Positions 11,248 through 22,756 of a stretch of DNA of 64,000 bases are shown here, piece by piece. A program made the translations under genes and the position numbers. The stretch spans positions 174,837 to 238,836 of the forward strand of contig VIIQ02000641.1 of the NCBI GenBank assembly GCA_007449985.2. The letters are read 5' to 3'. This stretch comes from Desmodesmus armatus. Its lineage: Eukaryota > Chlorophyta > Chlorophyceae > Sphaeropleales > Scenedesmaceae. The notes below the pieces were generated by a model. It saw nothing but the letters and a program-made list of their open reading frames with translations. It searched no databases and had not been told where the DNA came from. How positions within the stretch are numbered: the first letter of the stretch is position 1; each line of letters starts with the position of its first letter.

Positions 11248-14200
11248 CTACAGAGGGGATGCAACAGGCCGCCCAGTTGCCCCCTTGCGGCGCCCTGTCC
11301 TGCGGCCACTGCTGCTGCCTCCATTCAACTCAGCAGTGGCCGCCGTTACTGCAGCAGCTCCGTGGGCACTGCTTGGTGAGCAATGTTGCTGCTGCTGTTG
11401 CTGCAGCTGCTTCGCCAGATGCGCCAGCATACCTGGCCCAGTTGGCGTGTTGGCCTTGCCATTTATCGCGCTGGCTGCGCCCCCACCTCCTGCAGTGCCG
11501 CGGCTCAGGTGCTGCCGTGGCGTCCTGCTTCGACCTGTACTGCTGCTGCGGCTTGCCCTGGGCGTGGCGACTGCGCCCGTGTGGAAGGAGGAGGCCCCAG
11601 CGGCTGCGTTGCCTGCCATTGCTGCAGCTGCTGCTGCCAAGTCGGCAGCTGAGCAGCAGGACTGCTGCTCATAGATGAGCAGGAACTGCTGCATGAAGTT
11701 AAGAAAGCCAGGGCTGGCCACCCTGCAGCGACGCACACAACACAGCACAGCAAAGAAGTGCAACACAGCATGTAGAACGTTGACTGAAATTCATTTTTTG
11801 GTTGATAGTGTCATTGGCACATCCCTGTTCAGTCCTGCAACCGTTGCCATGTCGTCTGCATATCCACTGCACTTGTCATTGGCACGTGCTGGTTACTCTA
11901 CCCCTGCACATTGCCTAGTGCATGAGACCCCTCTAGCAATTGAATTGCCTAGTGCCTGAGACCCCGTCTAGCAATTGGATGTAGCTGCGTGATGCATCGC
12001 TTGTCTTGTCAATATTCTCGACCCATGCCGAGGCGGCTATTCTTGTTACGATCTGGCTTAACCACCACCCAAGTAGCCATCCTATCCAAACCAGGGGGTG
12101 ACCAGCTTTGTGAGTGCTGTCCCGCAGGCCGGCCCAACAGATGGTCAGCCAAGACACGCCACACACCTTGACATGAGGGCAACAAGGTCGTTGTAGTCCA
12201 GCGAAGAACTGCCGGCCGCACGCCCAGCACTTGCAAGAGCCGCCAGTGCAGCTGTTGCTGCCGGCTGTGGATGCAGTGGGTGCGTTGGTTGCTCCGCTGC
12301 GTCGGCTGCAGCTGTCGCAGCTGCAGCTGCAAACTTTGTCAGCGGGCTTTGCTGCTGCTCCTGGTGCTGGTGGCTGCGTGCTGACGGTGGTCCCCTGCTG
12401 CTGCTCCTATGTTGCTGACCTTTGCGCGGGCTGTTGCTCTGACTGCAGCATACCACAGCATGGCACGGCAGAACAGCGTATGGGGGCAAGGATGAGTGGT
12501 CAAAATTGACCCCTGTGATTGATTGATGGCATGTGTGATTCTTATGCAGACAACTTGACCTGTATCTGGCTGGTAAACATGACGCAAACAAGCGCCACCA
12601 CCATCACGATATTTTCCAACCAGGTGCCGAGTTGGTAAACGATGGTAGGAAGTAGGTACGTGCATCACGGCGGGCGCGCAGCCAATACATCACACAGAAG
12701 CTGACCGCTTTTTGTCCATTCCTGTCCATTGGTGAAAAAGCAAGGTACTGTGGTGAAACCTTGGCAAAGGCGGTGTTTTGACAGCAGCCCCACCTGCGCC
12801 TGCCCTTGGTTGTGCCGGCAGGCCTGTGAAGCGCCTCAAGCTTGACAAATGAATCGCCAGCAACTGCGAGCTCAGATCGAGCCTCTAACAGAGCCAGTCT
12901 GCAGCAGCAGCAAATAGAAACACCATGGATGGCGTTGGACGGTGACTATATGGGTGACAGGAATGGATAAAACATGTGCAGCACCACCCGACTTTGCCGG
13001 CAACTGGTGTGAAGGATGTGCATTCGCACTATGCAGTGGGCTGCAGCCCAGTCAATCACAGGAAGGGGCATGGGCAGCAAGAAGAAGGGGACAGCTGAGG
13101 GACGTCACAGTACGGTGGTAAGACACAAGTAAACTGCATGACGCCACAGGTCCAGCAGAACTAAGTGCGCAGGTTCAGTACAGCGATGTGATGTGTACAT
13201 GTGAAGAGTTGAGAGCAAAAGGACAACTTGCAAACAGCCCCAGTTGGCCCCCAAGCTGTTCTACTCACAACTCAGGTGCTCTCCCATGCTGCTCAGAAAC
13301 TCACTTGTGAGAGTTCAGCTCCTGGCTGACCTGGTTGTAAGCACGTTGCAGGCGGGCCAGGTCTCCAGTCAGCTCCATGCTACGAGTCTTAGCACGAACC
13401 AGGTCTTCCTGCAAGGGGTTGGTCAAGCAAAGGCGGAGATCCGGCGTCAACATGTGTGTGGCAGCAAAAGCAACAGCTTAGGGAGAGGGTGACACCAAGC
13501 AGAGGCAGGCAGGCAAACAACGGGGCACTGGTATACAACAAAAAAGGGAGGCGCAGGAAGTAACAAACATAATGCTACAAAAGGAATCTCTCATTAACAA
13601 TGGTGGATCGTACACCACTACTGTGCCATCCAATGCGCTGGTGCTGTACTTTGAGGTGCACCGCCAATTCAGTATGTATAGGTATGCTTTTTGTACTAAG
13701 CCTTTGTCAACTTGTGACATGTCTTCCAAAATGGAGCAACTGCAACCTGCACTCCCTGTCCCAGGGCCTCCCTGTCAACCTGCACTCCCTGCACACTGAG
13801 GCCTCCCGACGTGCACACCTGCAGCTGCTTTGTCGTTTCCTGCAGCCTCGCATCGCCGCCCATAGCAGAAGTGCACCGCAAGATCTCCTCCAGTCTGCTC
13901 AAACTGAACTCGCAGCTCCCCTCTGGGAAGCCAACCACCACACTCCATGGCTGCTGGGGCTGCCCTGGCAGCGGCAATGACGGCGCCTGTTCCATTTTGC
14001 TGCTGCTTGCATTGCTGCCTCTCGATGGGGATGGGCCACGTGAGGGCAGCCTGCTACCGCCACCAGCAGCAGCACCAGCACTGCTAATGCTCTCGTGGGC
14101 CTGGGAGTGCTGTCGAGCTGGCTGTGGCTGCTGTGGCTGCTGCTGCTGCTGCCTCTGCAGCACCTCCGATAGCTGCTCGTGCTGCGTAGCATAGTAGATG

Positions 14201-16099
14201 AGTTGGGAAGCCTCAACCCCCAGTGCCCTGCTGATAGCATTCTGCAGCATGTCGGCAGCAGCAGTGGTGCTGTCACCTGCATGCTGATCCTGTATAAGCC
14301 TGGCTGCTCCACCCTGCCCCTCTGCCTCCCCGGCAGGATATGCACCAGCTGCCACGAGGCTGCCCCCAAAGCTGCTCCTGCCTCGGCTGTTGCTGATGCT
14401 CCTGCTCCCCACAGTGGCTGCACTGCTGCTGTCGCCACTGGTGCTGCATTTTAGCAGCCCCCCGTCATTGTTGCTCCAGGACACACAGGAGGTGGCCTTC
14501 TGCTGGATGCTGCCTGGGTTGCGAATGCTGCTGCTGCTGATGGGAGCACCTGGTGCAGCCTCAGCAGCCTGCAGTGGCAGGTAAACATCCAGAGCTGGAA
14601 GCAGCAGCTGCACCTTCACCAGCTGTTGAGGTTCAGCCTGGCTTGGGCGCCGATTGGGCTCTGTTGCACTGACGCCTGCCCACCCTGCAGACGAGGCTGC
14701 AGCGCCACCATTTGCACCCGTACCTGCACATTAATTCAGACGGCACACTTGTTATACCCAGTGTTGTGTGTTCGTCAAACAAAGGCATTGCGGGGGCAGG
14801 ATACCCAGAACACGCTGTTCCTCCAACACACCAGCAGCGACACCCATGGCATCATGCCATGCTCCCTTCTGCCAAGGTCCTGCGATAGTGTGCAATGTGT
14901 GTATGTATTCACACTTACGACCTCATTACTCGTCACTCAGTCATGCACAATTTGTTTGCCCCCTCCTTCTTGCAACTGCCCGCCACATTTTGCTGTGATC
15001 CAACGTCACCTTTCCTTCCCTGCCCAATCCATGACTGCCATCACCCTACACTTCTAGACCCCTCCCAGCCACAACTCCTCCTCGATAACCCTCACAGAGT
15101 AGCGGGTGTGCACACCTTTTACTAGCGCAAACTACCATTGTGCCCATCTTTGACACCATGCCAAAGCAATCTACCCACCTGCGTGTGCGCAGGCATGAGG
15201 ACTGTGTCCTGGGAGGACGTTGATGTGCTGAAAAGGGACAGCGGCGGTGGCTTGTTGCCACGCACCCCTGGACCCTGCTGGGCTACACCACCAAAGGCCT
15301 GCCTGTGCGCGTGGTGGCTGCTAGGACTGGCACGTCGGACACCAGGGCGCCTGCTGCTGTACTGTTGGTTGTCGTTGAGGCTGCTGCGAGCCAGCGATGT
15401 GGGCGAAGGCGGCTTCAGCCCGGCAGCTGCTGTAGCAGCTGCTATGGCAGCTATGTCGCTGCTGGCCAATGCAGAGTTGAACGGGCCGCTGCTGCTCACA
15501 GTGCCGAGGTTGTCTGCCGACATCCTCATTGGCAAGGAAGGGATCTTGGTTGTGATGGACCTGATCTGCGGCTGTGCTGACTGCTGCAGGGCTGGCAGCA
15601 CGCTGTCCCCGCTTTCCTGCTGCTGCTGCTGACAAGGCTTGCCAGCACTGTGGTGAGCTGCAGAGGCTGCTGCAGCTGCTGCTTGTGAATCCGGCTTTGC
15701 CAGCTGCTTGAACGAAGGGGTCCTGCCTGCCCCACCGCTGCTGCCTGCATTCCCGCTGCTGAGGTCAGCAACTGCCAGGGAAAAGAGCGGGCCACCAGGG
15801 TTTGAAGCCACTCTCGATGCTGCGAAGTGCATGCTGCTCAAGCTGCTGCTTCGTGAAGCTGCTGCATTTGCTGCAGCAGAGGAACTGTCAGGAGAGGTCC
15901 GGGATGCTGCAGTCTGGGCTGCTGACGTGGATGCACCATCGACGAAATCTGACGGTATCAGGCCTGCTCTGCTGACACCTGCTTGTTTCGTGCCTGTTTC
16001 TGATGATGTTGATGCTGAGCTGCTGGGACTTGTACAGCACAAGTCGACATCGTCCAGCTCGCTGTCCCAGCCAGCAGCGTCGCTGTCCTGCTCAGACAT
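11248..16099 (-). CDS. Multi-exon gene, low-complexity/coiled-coil protein of unknown function
   Basis: My model uses exons 16099-15179, about 14723-13819, 13408-13305, 12442-12167 and 11722-11248 (stop TAG), about 890 residues. Introns start GTGGGT/GTGTGC/GTGAGT/GTGTGT and end CAG. Phase is continuous across the last four exons (0, 2, 2), which is good evidence they belong together. The first join does not keep phase, so a small exon or another acceptor is missed between 15179 and 14723. The N-terminus is acidic (MSEQDSD...ELDDVDL) and then Ser/Ala-rich. The centre has an SVVVGFPEG segment running into a coiled coil that crosses an intron (RLQETTKQLQ then EDLVRAKTRSMEL). The C-terminal third is Gln/Ala-rich with a hydrophobic FLNFMQQFLLIYEQQ. 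No known domain is recognised. The long plus-strand frames here are shadows of CAG/CTG-rich exons. Confidence 0.6.
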
Positions 16100-16688
16100 A
16101 CTGCTATGGGGTTGCTGCTGAAGCCAGGGGACCTAAGACCGCTTCGTGAACGAGGAATCTGTAGTTACACCTTCTAAGTTGGAATGCCTGTCACGCCCTG
16201 CCGGCCACGATGTGTTCGAGTCAGCAATGTCCAATTTACTGTTGAGCTTTTGAGCAGCGGCGCTAGGTCCATGTGACCTCAAACGAAGACGGGATAAGTG
16301 AGGACGAGCCACACACATAGTATCTGAGGTAAGGAGAAGTGCACTGAGCACAGCTGAGAAGGCGGACAGTTTGAAACACTATGTATCAGCGGCAGTTGCA
16401 AGGTGGCTTGTGGCTTGGGCTGTTAGTTCTAAGTTCCTTTACGAGAGTGTGTATCCACTTGACGCAGCGGTCAACAACCTCTATGGGGGTTGTACAGTTT
16501 TAGTAGTGTGGGGGTTTGGTTTGGGGATGGCATGTCTGATGTTGAAAGCAACCATATATGCAAATAAGAGTCGTCTTCAGCATTTTCAAGCGCTTGCAGG
16601 AAACACATACAGCACTTGGGTCAGAGGTGATCTGGTGAAATCGGAATGGAACCACTCACTGTGCCAATCTCGTGCACCCTGTGTAAAC
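16100..16688. other. Upstream region of the unknown gene; possible promoter
   Basis: It lies between the start codon of the minus-strand gene and the left end of the DIRS element. I see no coding frame and no clear TATA box. It should contain that gene's promoter and 5' UTR, but no element can be pointed to. Confidence 0.3.
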
Positions 16689-16917
16689 TGTGTGGGTCAT
16701 TAGTACCCGTGGGGTTTAGGCCCTCCTTTAGTGGCCTTGTCTCGAGCATAGGCTGAGATCAGGCAAGTTTCAGGCGCCCCACATCGTGATTGCTGGCAGC
16801 GTGTTCTCTGAGTTTGCAGCACAGCAGCAGTTTGCAGGCCCGTCTGGCGTGGCATGATGCCACTGGCATCCGCTCCCCTCGTGTCCTCGGCATCAGCAGC
16901 CGGCAGCAGCTGGTGGC

Positions 16918-17646
16918 ATGGGCTTGCCCGGCCTTCACAACGGCAACCTGGAGTCGCTTTTCCCAGGTGCCACAGCTTCTGCCACCAGCCTCCTTGCGTC
17001 TGGCGCGGTTCCTGCAGCTGGAGTGGCCGCCGCAGCGCTGGAAGGTAGGCGTCTGGCGGGGTTGTTGGGCGGTGCTGCTGGGGTCGGGGAGGTGGTCCCT
17101 GCTGCACCTTCATTGTCTCTGGTTGCTTCGCGGGGCCCCTATGGCAGCGTGCGTGGTGGGCTGCTGTTGCCTGATGCATTCCTGCAAGGTGTCCTTGGCA
17201 CAGCTGCTGTCTCTCTTGTGGAGGAGCTCAGCAGTGGGGGGGTGCTGCCTCAGGGGTCGCGGACCATCATGTCCGGTGACACCCTGCTGGGGCGCGTCTC
17301 TACCTACGCGCACTATATGATCATTGCTGATCAGTGGTTCCATGGTGCGGTCTCACGCAAGTATATCCTGCCTACTGAGGTGCCCCATTATGAGGCTTAT
17401 GTGCACCGCATGCGGGATGCCTATGTTGTGCTGTCGGATGTGGCGGGTGTTCAGCAGCTGGAGGCCATGCGGGCCTTCTTGGAGCTGGACCGCCGCCTGC
17501 GTGTCATTCAGTACTCCTCTGGTGCCCCTTGGCACCAGGTGTTCAAGGATGCTGAGCTTTGTCGTGCCCTGGTGTCGCTGCAGCTGCGTCTTGCCGCCCT
17601 TCCTGCCCCCCCTGCCAGGTCTAGTAGTCAGGGTTCTGGTGGTTAG
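16918..17646 (+). pseudogene. DIRS gag-like protein
   Basis: A frame of about 240 residues: an Ala/Gly-rich N-terminus, then a conserved-looking helical block (DQWFHGAVSRKYILPTEVPH...EAMRAFLELDRRLRVIQY) and a Ser/Gly-rich tail. It stops at 17646. The zinc knuckle that should follow is in another frame (about 17755-17835), so gag is frame-shifted. The product would be the nucleocapsid-like protein that packages element RNA. The call rests on its position upstream of RT and on the knuckle. Confidence 0.6.
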
Positions 17647-17647
17647 G

Positions 17648-18238
17648 GCAAGAGCTCAGGTAGCAAGGGTGGGGGTCTGGTGGTGCCAAGCCGGTGCGCT
17701 GCATCGCTTTCGATGCATCCAAGGCTACCCCCCCCCCCCCCGTGTGCCCACAGGGGATGCCTGCCCCTATGCAGCTGGTCACAAGTGTTGCCGTTGTCAG
17801 TCTGTTGAGCACCTCACCGTAGGCTGCCCCGCGCAGGGGGTGCCGCCAACTAATGTCCTGGCGCGAGTTTGGGCTGCCAGTCTCCCCCGCTGTCGGCTCC
17901 TTGGGCCCAGCAGCGACGGAGGTGGGCGACCTGCGCGCCTTATGTGGACTTTTGTGTGGGCGCTTCGGCCCTGCTTTTGAGTCCACTCCGTTCCCTCAGC
18001 TGGTTCAAGCTTTGCGTGGTTGGGATTGGGTCCCTGCTGCTGCTAGTTCCCCAGTTGGTGGTTTGGTGTATATTGGTTCTGGGGCTCTGCCCCCTCGCGC
18101 TACCGTGGACCCTACTTTGGCCACAACTGCGCTGCGGGCTCCCTCCGTGGTGACGGGGGAACTCCCGCTCTGGCAGCGCCCGGTCTGGAAGGCGCGCCCT
18201 CTGCATGCTGGTTTGTTTGACCGGCTGTCCCTGGTTGA
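17648..18238 (+). pseudogene. DIRS gag C-terminus (CCHC knuckle) and linker to RT
   Basis: At about 17787-17832 the sequence reads CCRCQSVEHLTVGC, an exact C-x2-C-x4-H-x4-C retroviral-type knuckle, in a frame different from the gag frame before it. From 17853 a third frame (SWREFGLPVSPAVG... to DCDRDFLMGVV) leads towards the RT. Each join needs a one-base shift. A poly-C run at about 17730 is a plausible site for one of them. Confidence 0.6.
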
Positions 18239-19072
18239 TTGCGATCGGGATTTTTTGATGGGTGTGGTGCGCAATGTGTGCTGCTTGTCCCTGATCTGGC
18301 GCAGCTGGCGCCCTTTTCTTTGCAGAACTATGCGTCTGCCTTGGAGGCTCATGTTGCTGTGTCCGCTGTGGTAGCGGAAGAGGTTTCACAGGGCTGGGTC
18401 CTCCCTGTCTCGGAGCCATCCCCGCTTTTGCATCCCCTGGGTGCCGTTTCCAAGTCTGATGGGGGCACCCGGGTCATTCACGGCCACTCAGTGCCGGTTG
18501 GGCTGGGTGTGAATGCTTATGAGGTGTATGTGCGCTACACGTGGGATTCTTTGGACTCAGCCATGCCGTTCTTGGTCCCTGAGGTGTTTATGGCTCGTTT
18601 GGACATCTCTGCCTACTACAGGCACTTCATGGTTCCCCCTTCACACTGGCTGCTGCAAGGGTTTGTTTGGGACGGGGTCCCCTATGTGGATAGTCGCGTC
18701 CAGTTTGGGCTGCGCCTTGCGCCTGAGTTGGCGCACCGCTTCACCATGTTCATTAAGCGTGTGTTGCACGCTAATGGCTTGGCTGCGGTTGTTGTGGTCA
18801 TGGACGAGTATCTCTTGTTACATTGTGATCAGCGCTTGTGCTTGGTCATGTTGGCCGTGGCTGCAGCCCTTTTGGCAGATCTGGGCTTTGCAGTCAACTT
18901 CAAGCCCAGCAAAACTGTGTTGCCGTCGCGCTCTCAGAAGTTTGTGGGAGTGGTCATCAACTCTGCGCGTATGACCGTGTCCCTCCGTGCTGATAAGCTG
19001 CAGGCCTTGTTGAGCGATGTGGCGGCTATCTTGCCTCGCCGCAAGGTCTCTCGTAAGGCTGGTAGTGTGTGG
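18239..19072 (+). pseudogene. DIRS reverse transcriptase, thumb disrupted
   Basis: RT blocks present: QNYASALEAHVAV, EEVSQGWVLPVSEP, HPLGAVSKSDGGTRVIHG, ARLDISAYYRHFMVP (first catalytic Asp), FGLRLAPELAHRFT, and VVVMDEYLLLH where the family normally has a V-D-D pair. The second Asp of that pair is Glu here, which should harm catalysis. NFKPSKTVLPSRSQKFVGV follows. After SRKAGS the frame runs into an inverted copy of the thumb (see the inverted repeat at 19074-19187), so RT and RNase H are no longer joined. Confidence 0.85.
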
Positions 19073-19073
19073 C

Positions 19074-19187
19074 GACAAACTATCGAGACAGCCGCGCATG
19101 AAGACGCGACCCCCATCAACAACGCGGCTGGCCCACTGCATCTTGCCAACCACACGTCTTCATGCGCGGCTGTCTCGATAGTTTGTC
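19074..19187. repeat. 33-bp perfect inverted repeat from an inverted duplication in RT
   Basis: Arms are 19074-19106 and 19155-19187, exact reverse complements, with a 48-base loop. The minus strand of 19153-19074 encodes VGKMQWASRVVDGG followed by RVFMRGCLDSLS, the conserved thumb block that should be on the plus strand at this point. The plus strand after 19155 encodes VFMRGCLDSLS again and goes on with TGLSSLGLSPRLW. The thumb segment has therefore been inverted and its distal part duplicated in the original orientation. Confidence 0.9.
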
Positions 19188-19239
19188 AACGGGCCTGTCT
19201 TCTCTGGGGCTCTCCCCTCGTCTGTGGTTGATATCAACC

Positions 19240-19890
19240 CTTGGGAGTGTCTTGTTATTGGCTGGGCCCAAAGGGCTTTGCCTATAGCGGTCGATTTCCG
19301 ACCTGACCAGAACCGAGGATACACCGGTCTATTATGTTCCGGTATCGGTGCTGTGACCACCGCGCCTGGTCTCCAAAATCTGGTCAACACTCTCTCACAC
19401 CTGTCTCGATTTTTTGAGCTCCGTCCCGTTCACACCCGCTTTTTGACAATCCGAGCGAAATTTGAAGGCGTCTTTTTTCTACCGTATGTCTACTGCTGTG
19501 CCCAAGTCACACTGACCGCAACGGTCACCCAGCTTGCCAACTTCGACCTCAGCATCCGCTCGCATGTTGCTTTTACACACAATTATTCACTGTTCTTACG
19601 TCCGATCATCTCCTACGCGCCGGACAACAACAGACTGTCAAGCTTTGCAAACGTGTCATGCTCAGCATGCACAGCACAGCATTGCTGTTGTGTGTGCTGT
19701 GACCTGTCGTCCAGAACATACTAGTGGAGCAGGATCTGGTCAGCCAATACGCAATGCAAAGGAGCAAGCACATCTGGTTCCCCCCCCCCCCCCTGAAAAT
19801 TGCCTCCTGCGCAGTTCTTCTCAGGCCTGATGACACACCCACCGCATCACCATACAAACTGCAACGACACCTTGCAACAGTACACTACAG
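19240..19890. other. Unrelated sequence replacing the RT-RNase H connection
   Basis: Between the thumb fragment and RNase H I expect about 100 residues of DIRS connection sequence, but find about 650 bp that do not encode it. It is less GC-rich, with a poly-C tract at 19781-19794. The frame at 19224-19724 is not recognisable. It is probably an insertion plus deletion. Its edges cannot be placed without an intact relative. Confidence 0.5.
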
Positions 19891-20283
19891 TGCCAGCACC
19901 AACCAGCCATGTGCATATGTTCCAGCTGTTTGGGCCCAGCCGACTTGGCCATAGGCCAATTATTTTGGTGGCTGTCTCCCTGTTTGCGCATTGGTGGCGT
20001 GGTAGTCGAGTGGTCTTCTTCTGCAACAATGCTGCTACGGTATTGTGGCTGAGCTCGGGAGCTCGTAAGTCTAAGGGCCCCCATGCGATTGTCAAGGCCA
20101 TCTTCAGCCTGTGTGTGGAGTCGCACGTGCGCCTTGTGGTGCAGAACATTCCTGGGGAGCAGAGTGTGCTTGCTGATGCTTTGTCTCATCAGCAGTGGGC
20201 GCGGTTCGGGCCAGACTGTCAGGCCGCCTTGGGGGTCACCTCACCCTTCTTGTCCTCTGTCCTGCCCGCTGTGCAGGTATCGT
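19890..20283 (+). pseudogene. DIRS RNase H domain
   Basis: The frame contains ILVAVSLFAHWWRGSRVVFF, then NNAATVLWLSSGARKSKGPH, and ends with IPGEQSVLADALSHQQW, the usual final DIRS RNase H block (IPGxxNxxADxLSR). The first expected Asp (in ...TDNxA) reads CNNAA, so a catalytic residue appears to be lost. It stops at 20283, and the recombinase starts in the overlapping frame with MTPPLRQLQ. Confidence 0.75.
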
Positions 20284-21330
20284 GATGACCCCGCCCCTGC
20301 GCCAGCTGCAAACTGAGGCAGTGGCTCTGCAGGCGAGCGCCTTGGCAGAGTCCACTCGCGCCAAGTACTCGCAGTATGAGCTGTACTGGGTGCGATTTCT
20401 GCTGATCTTTGGCCTGTTTTCCTTTGTGTTGGCCCCCACGGAGGCCGTGGTGTCCTTGTACGTGGCCTTCTTGGCGCGATCTGCGTCCTATGGCTCGGTT
20501 AAGAACTATCTGCAGGGCTTGCAGCGGTTCTTGGTGGACAGGGGCTGGTCGGGACACTTCTCTCGGTGGCGTGGGTTGCAGGCCACTCTTGCGAGCCTGC
20601 GCCGCTCGTCAAAGGCAGTGTGTAGGAAGCTGCCGATCACCCCGTTCATCCTGATGCGGGTGCTCTGGGTGCTGCATGTAGGTTGTGCCCGTGAAAATAT
20701 TGGTGTTTGCGGCCATGCTGGTGGCCTTTGGTGCCTTCCTGCGCAAGGCCAATGTCTGCGGCGCCGGCCGTAGCCTGTCGCACATGCAGCGCTCTCTGTT
20801 GCGGGGTGACATGCGAGTTGACTTGCAGCAGCATTCCCTGTTTGTGACCCTGCGCTTCATGAAAAGAATGCTCAGTTTTCTGTTCTGTGCACACAGTTGT
20901 GGTGTCTAGACGCCGCGGTCATCCCTTGGACCCGGTGCAGTGGTGGTTGGATTACACACGGCGGGTGCCTGCCCCCGATGATGCAGCTGCCTTTGGGTAT
21001 ATGCAGGACGGGGTTTACGTCCCGCTGGTACACGCTGAGTTTGTCTCCTGGGTGAAGGGTTTGTTGTCTCGGGCGGGCGTTGATGCCGCCCGCTTTGCTG
21101 GCCACAGCTTTCGCCGTGGCACGGCTTTCTTCTCGTCTCTGGTGGGCTTGCCGGAGTTCCTCATCAAGGAGCTGGGGGCCTGGCGCAGCCAGGTGTACCA
21201 GGTCTACATGGACCTGTCTTTGTCCCAGAAGCTCAGATGCATGGCGATTGGTTTGACGCCATGCACTCTGGGCAGTTGGGTGCTGAGCTGCTGCCGGCTG
21301 GCCCAGCCCCTCCTGTGGGCTCTTCGGCTT
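20284..21330 (+). pseudogene. DIRS tyrosine recombinase, frame-shifted
   Basis: The N-terminal core-binding part is in one frame: ALAESTRAKYSQYELYWVRF, then SVKNYLQGLQRFLVDRGWSG. Two frameshifts (about 20690 and 20890) break the catalytic part. FGAFLRKANV carries the first catalytic Arg (middle frame). GHSFRRGTAFFSSLVGLPEF carries the His and second Arg, and LGAWRSQVYQVYMDLS the Tyr (third frame). All catalytic residues of an Arg...His-x-x-Arg...Tyr recombinase are present in the DNA, so only the frames are damaged. The enzyme would integrate the circular cDNA. Confidence 0.85.
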
Positions 21331-21420
21331 AGGCCCCCCCTTCATTTGGTGGCTGGTGAGCTATTGGGGCTTTGGGTGGTTTGCTGCCACTGCCCCTGTA
21401 TGCAGGTCAGCTTGTGTGGG

Positions 21421-21446
21421 GTGAGGGCCTGCTAGCAGGCCCTCAC
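21421..21446. terminator. Perfect 26-bp palindrome at DIRS right end
   Basis: GTGAGGGCCTGCTAGCAGGCCCTCAC is its own reverse complement and follows the recombinase closely. Both derivatives keep its core (GGCCTGCTAGCAGGCC at about 24271; GTCTGCTAGCAGGCC at about 42549), less perfectly paired. It could act as a hairpin for RNA 3'-end formation or circularisation. The role is inference. Confidence 0.4.
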
Positions 21447-21667
21447 CCTGGGATGGTGTGCTCATGAGATGGGGCACCGCTGTGCAGCACAGGCGCACTG
21501 TCGGCCCAGGTGCCCCCAAACACGTAGAGTGGTGTTGTAACAGTCACAGTCAGCAAGCACAAACAGATCTTGTAGAATGTGCCGCAAGGCATATTCTAAG
21601 GGATCTGTGGTGCAACTAAGAGTGTGCATTCATGATTGAGCATGTTGTGGCATGCACTGTGGGTAGG

Positions 21668-22250
21668 GTTGTCCCAAAGCGTAGGTTTGAGGCCCGCCTA
21701 CGGCGTAGCGTACCTTATTTCCTACGTATGTGGACGTAATCCGTCGGTGTAGGTCGTAGGTTTTCGAGGGGATGACTTGAAAAACATATTTGCAGGTACA
21801 GCGACGCCGTTTTTTCTTCGCAAATTGGTGTATTATAAACAGTAATACTTCTAAACAGTTGTTGAACCATTGTCGGCACCACTGGCGCATGTTCACGGCT
21901 CTTCGATCAGCTTAGATCACCAGCCAGCACTGGCACCCCCGCCCAGCAGCACCAAGACAGCATCCTCGGCCAACTACTCAAAAGGATTTTGAAGAGCAAA
22001 ATGAGCAGACAGGAAGACTTGCGGTAGTGGCAAGCCTGGTACTGGCAACTGCTGGCAAACAGGCTCGGTCAAACGCCAGCGACCACAGTAACTACCGTAG
22101 TTCCTACGTATACATACGGCATTGACCCCCACTACGCCGTAGGTAACGGCCGTATGGCGTAGGTACCGAAAGCGTAGGAAACTACGCCCTCTGACAGCCC
22201 ACCTATGGAAAATACGTATGAATACGCCGTAGCCGTAGCCTATGCCTCAA
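21668..22250. repeat. TACGGCGTAG-rich repeat cluster, possible inverted-repeat element
   Basis: Variants of the palindrome-like word CTACGGCGTAG and of CCTACGTAT cluster at 21690-21770 and, in mirror orientation, at 22095-22250. The intervening 330 bp has neither. The outer edges are TTGTCCCAAAGCGTAGG and its loose mirror CGTAGGAAACTACGCCCTCTG. This looks like a small DNA element with long degenerate inverted ends. No transposase frame is visible. Confidence 0.35.
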
Positions 22251-22756
22251 GCAGTTTCTGGGTGATAAGTAAATGCCTGGGCCAATGCAGCCCAAGCCAC
22301 TACACAGGCCCTTCGTTGGGGTCAAGACACATCTCCCGAGGCCAGCTACGTGCCTGCACCGGAACTGTACAGGCACTGGGGTCCCAAATAACATAACATT
22401 TGACCCCACTACCTGCAGGTGTTAAGGTAGAAGCTTAGCACGCAATGTTTAGCTGTTAGGACAGTTAGACTCTTGGCTGTACCAGCCGTCGGTTCTCGTT
22501 CGACGTTTTCTGGGGGCACGGCAGCAGCAGAAGATGCCAGTACCACCTGTGCAGGCTTGAGCAGGAGGCTCCGTACAGCAGGGCCGCCTTCACACAAAAC
22601 AATTTCTCCGATAATTGGCATGTAAGAACGACCGTTTGCAACCCTTCGCAGTGCCAGACGCAGAGATGCATTGACCGAACAGCAACGTGTGCAAGCGTTT
22701 TGCGCTCAACTACAACGTATTCACTACACGTGAAGTAGAGTTGATTTTAGGAGTGC

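Larger units (their letters stand above)
16689..21560 (+). mobile_element. DIRS-type tyrosine-recombinase retrotransposon, degraded
   Basis: The plus-strand order is gag with a CCHC knuckle, DIRS-type reverse transcriptase, RNase H, then a tyrosine recombinase. There is no DDE integrase or protease. Terminal sequences recur in two short derivatives. The left end (GTGGGTCATTAGTACCC, 16690-16790) recurs at 24038-24136. The right end (21365-21560) recurs at 24216-24412 and about 42490-42680. Frames are broken at least five times, and about 650 bp between RT and RNase H are replaced by unrelated sequence. Such elements integrate through a circular DNA intermediate (family knowledge). Terminal-repeat type (split direct or inverted) could not be settled from one copy. 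Confidence 0.85.

Noticed and set aside
11048..11678. Plus-strand frames of 162-208 aa
   Set aside because: They are antisense to the last exon of the minus-strand gene, whose splice phases fit; the composition is that of reverse-complemented CAG/GCA codons.
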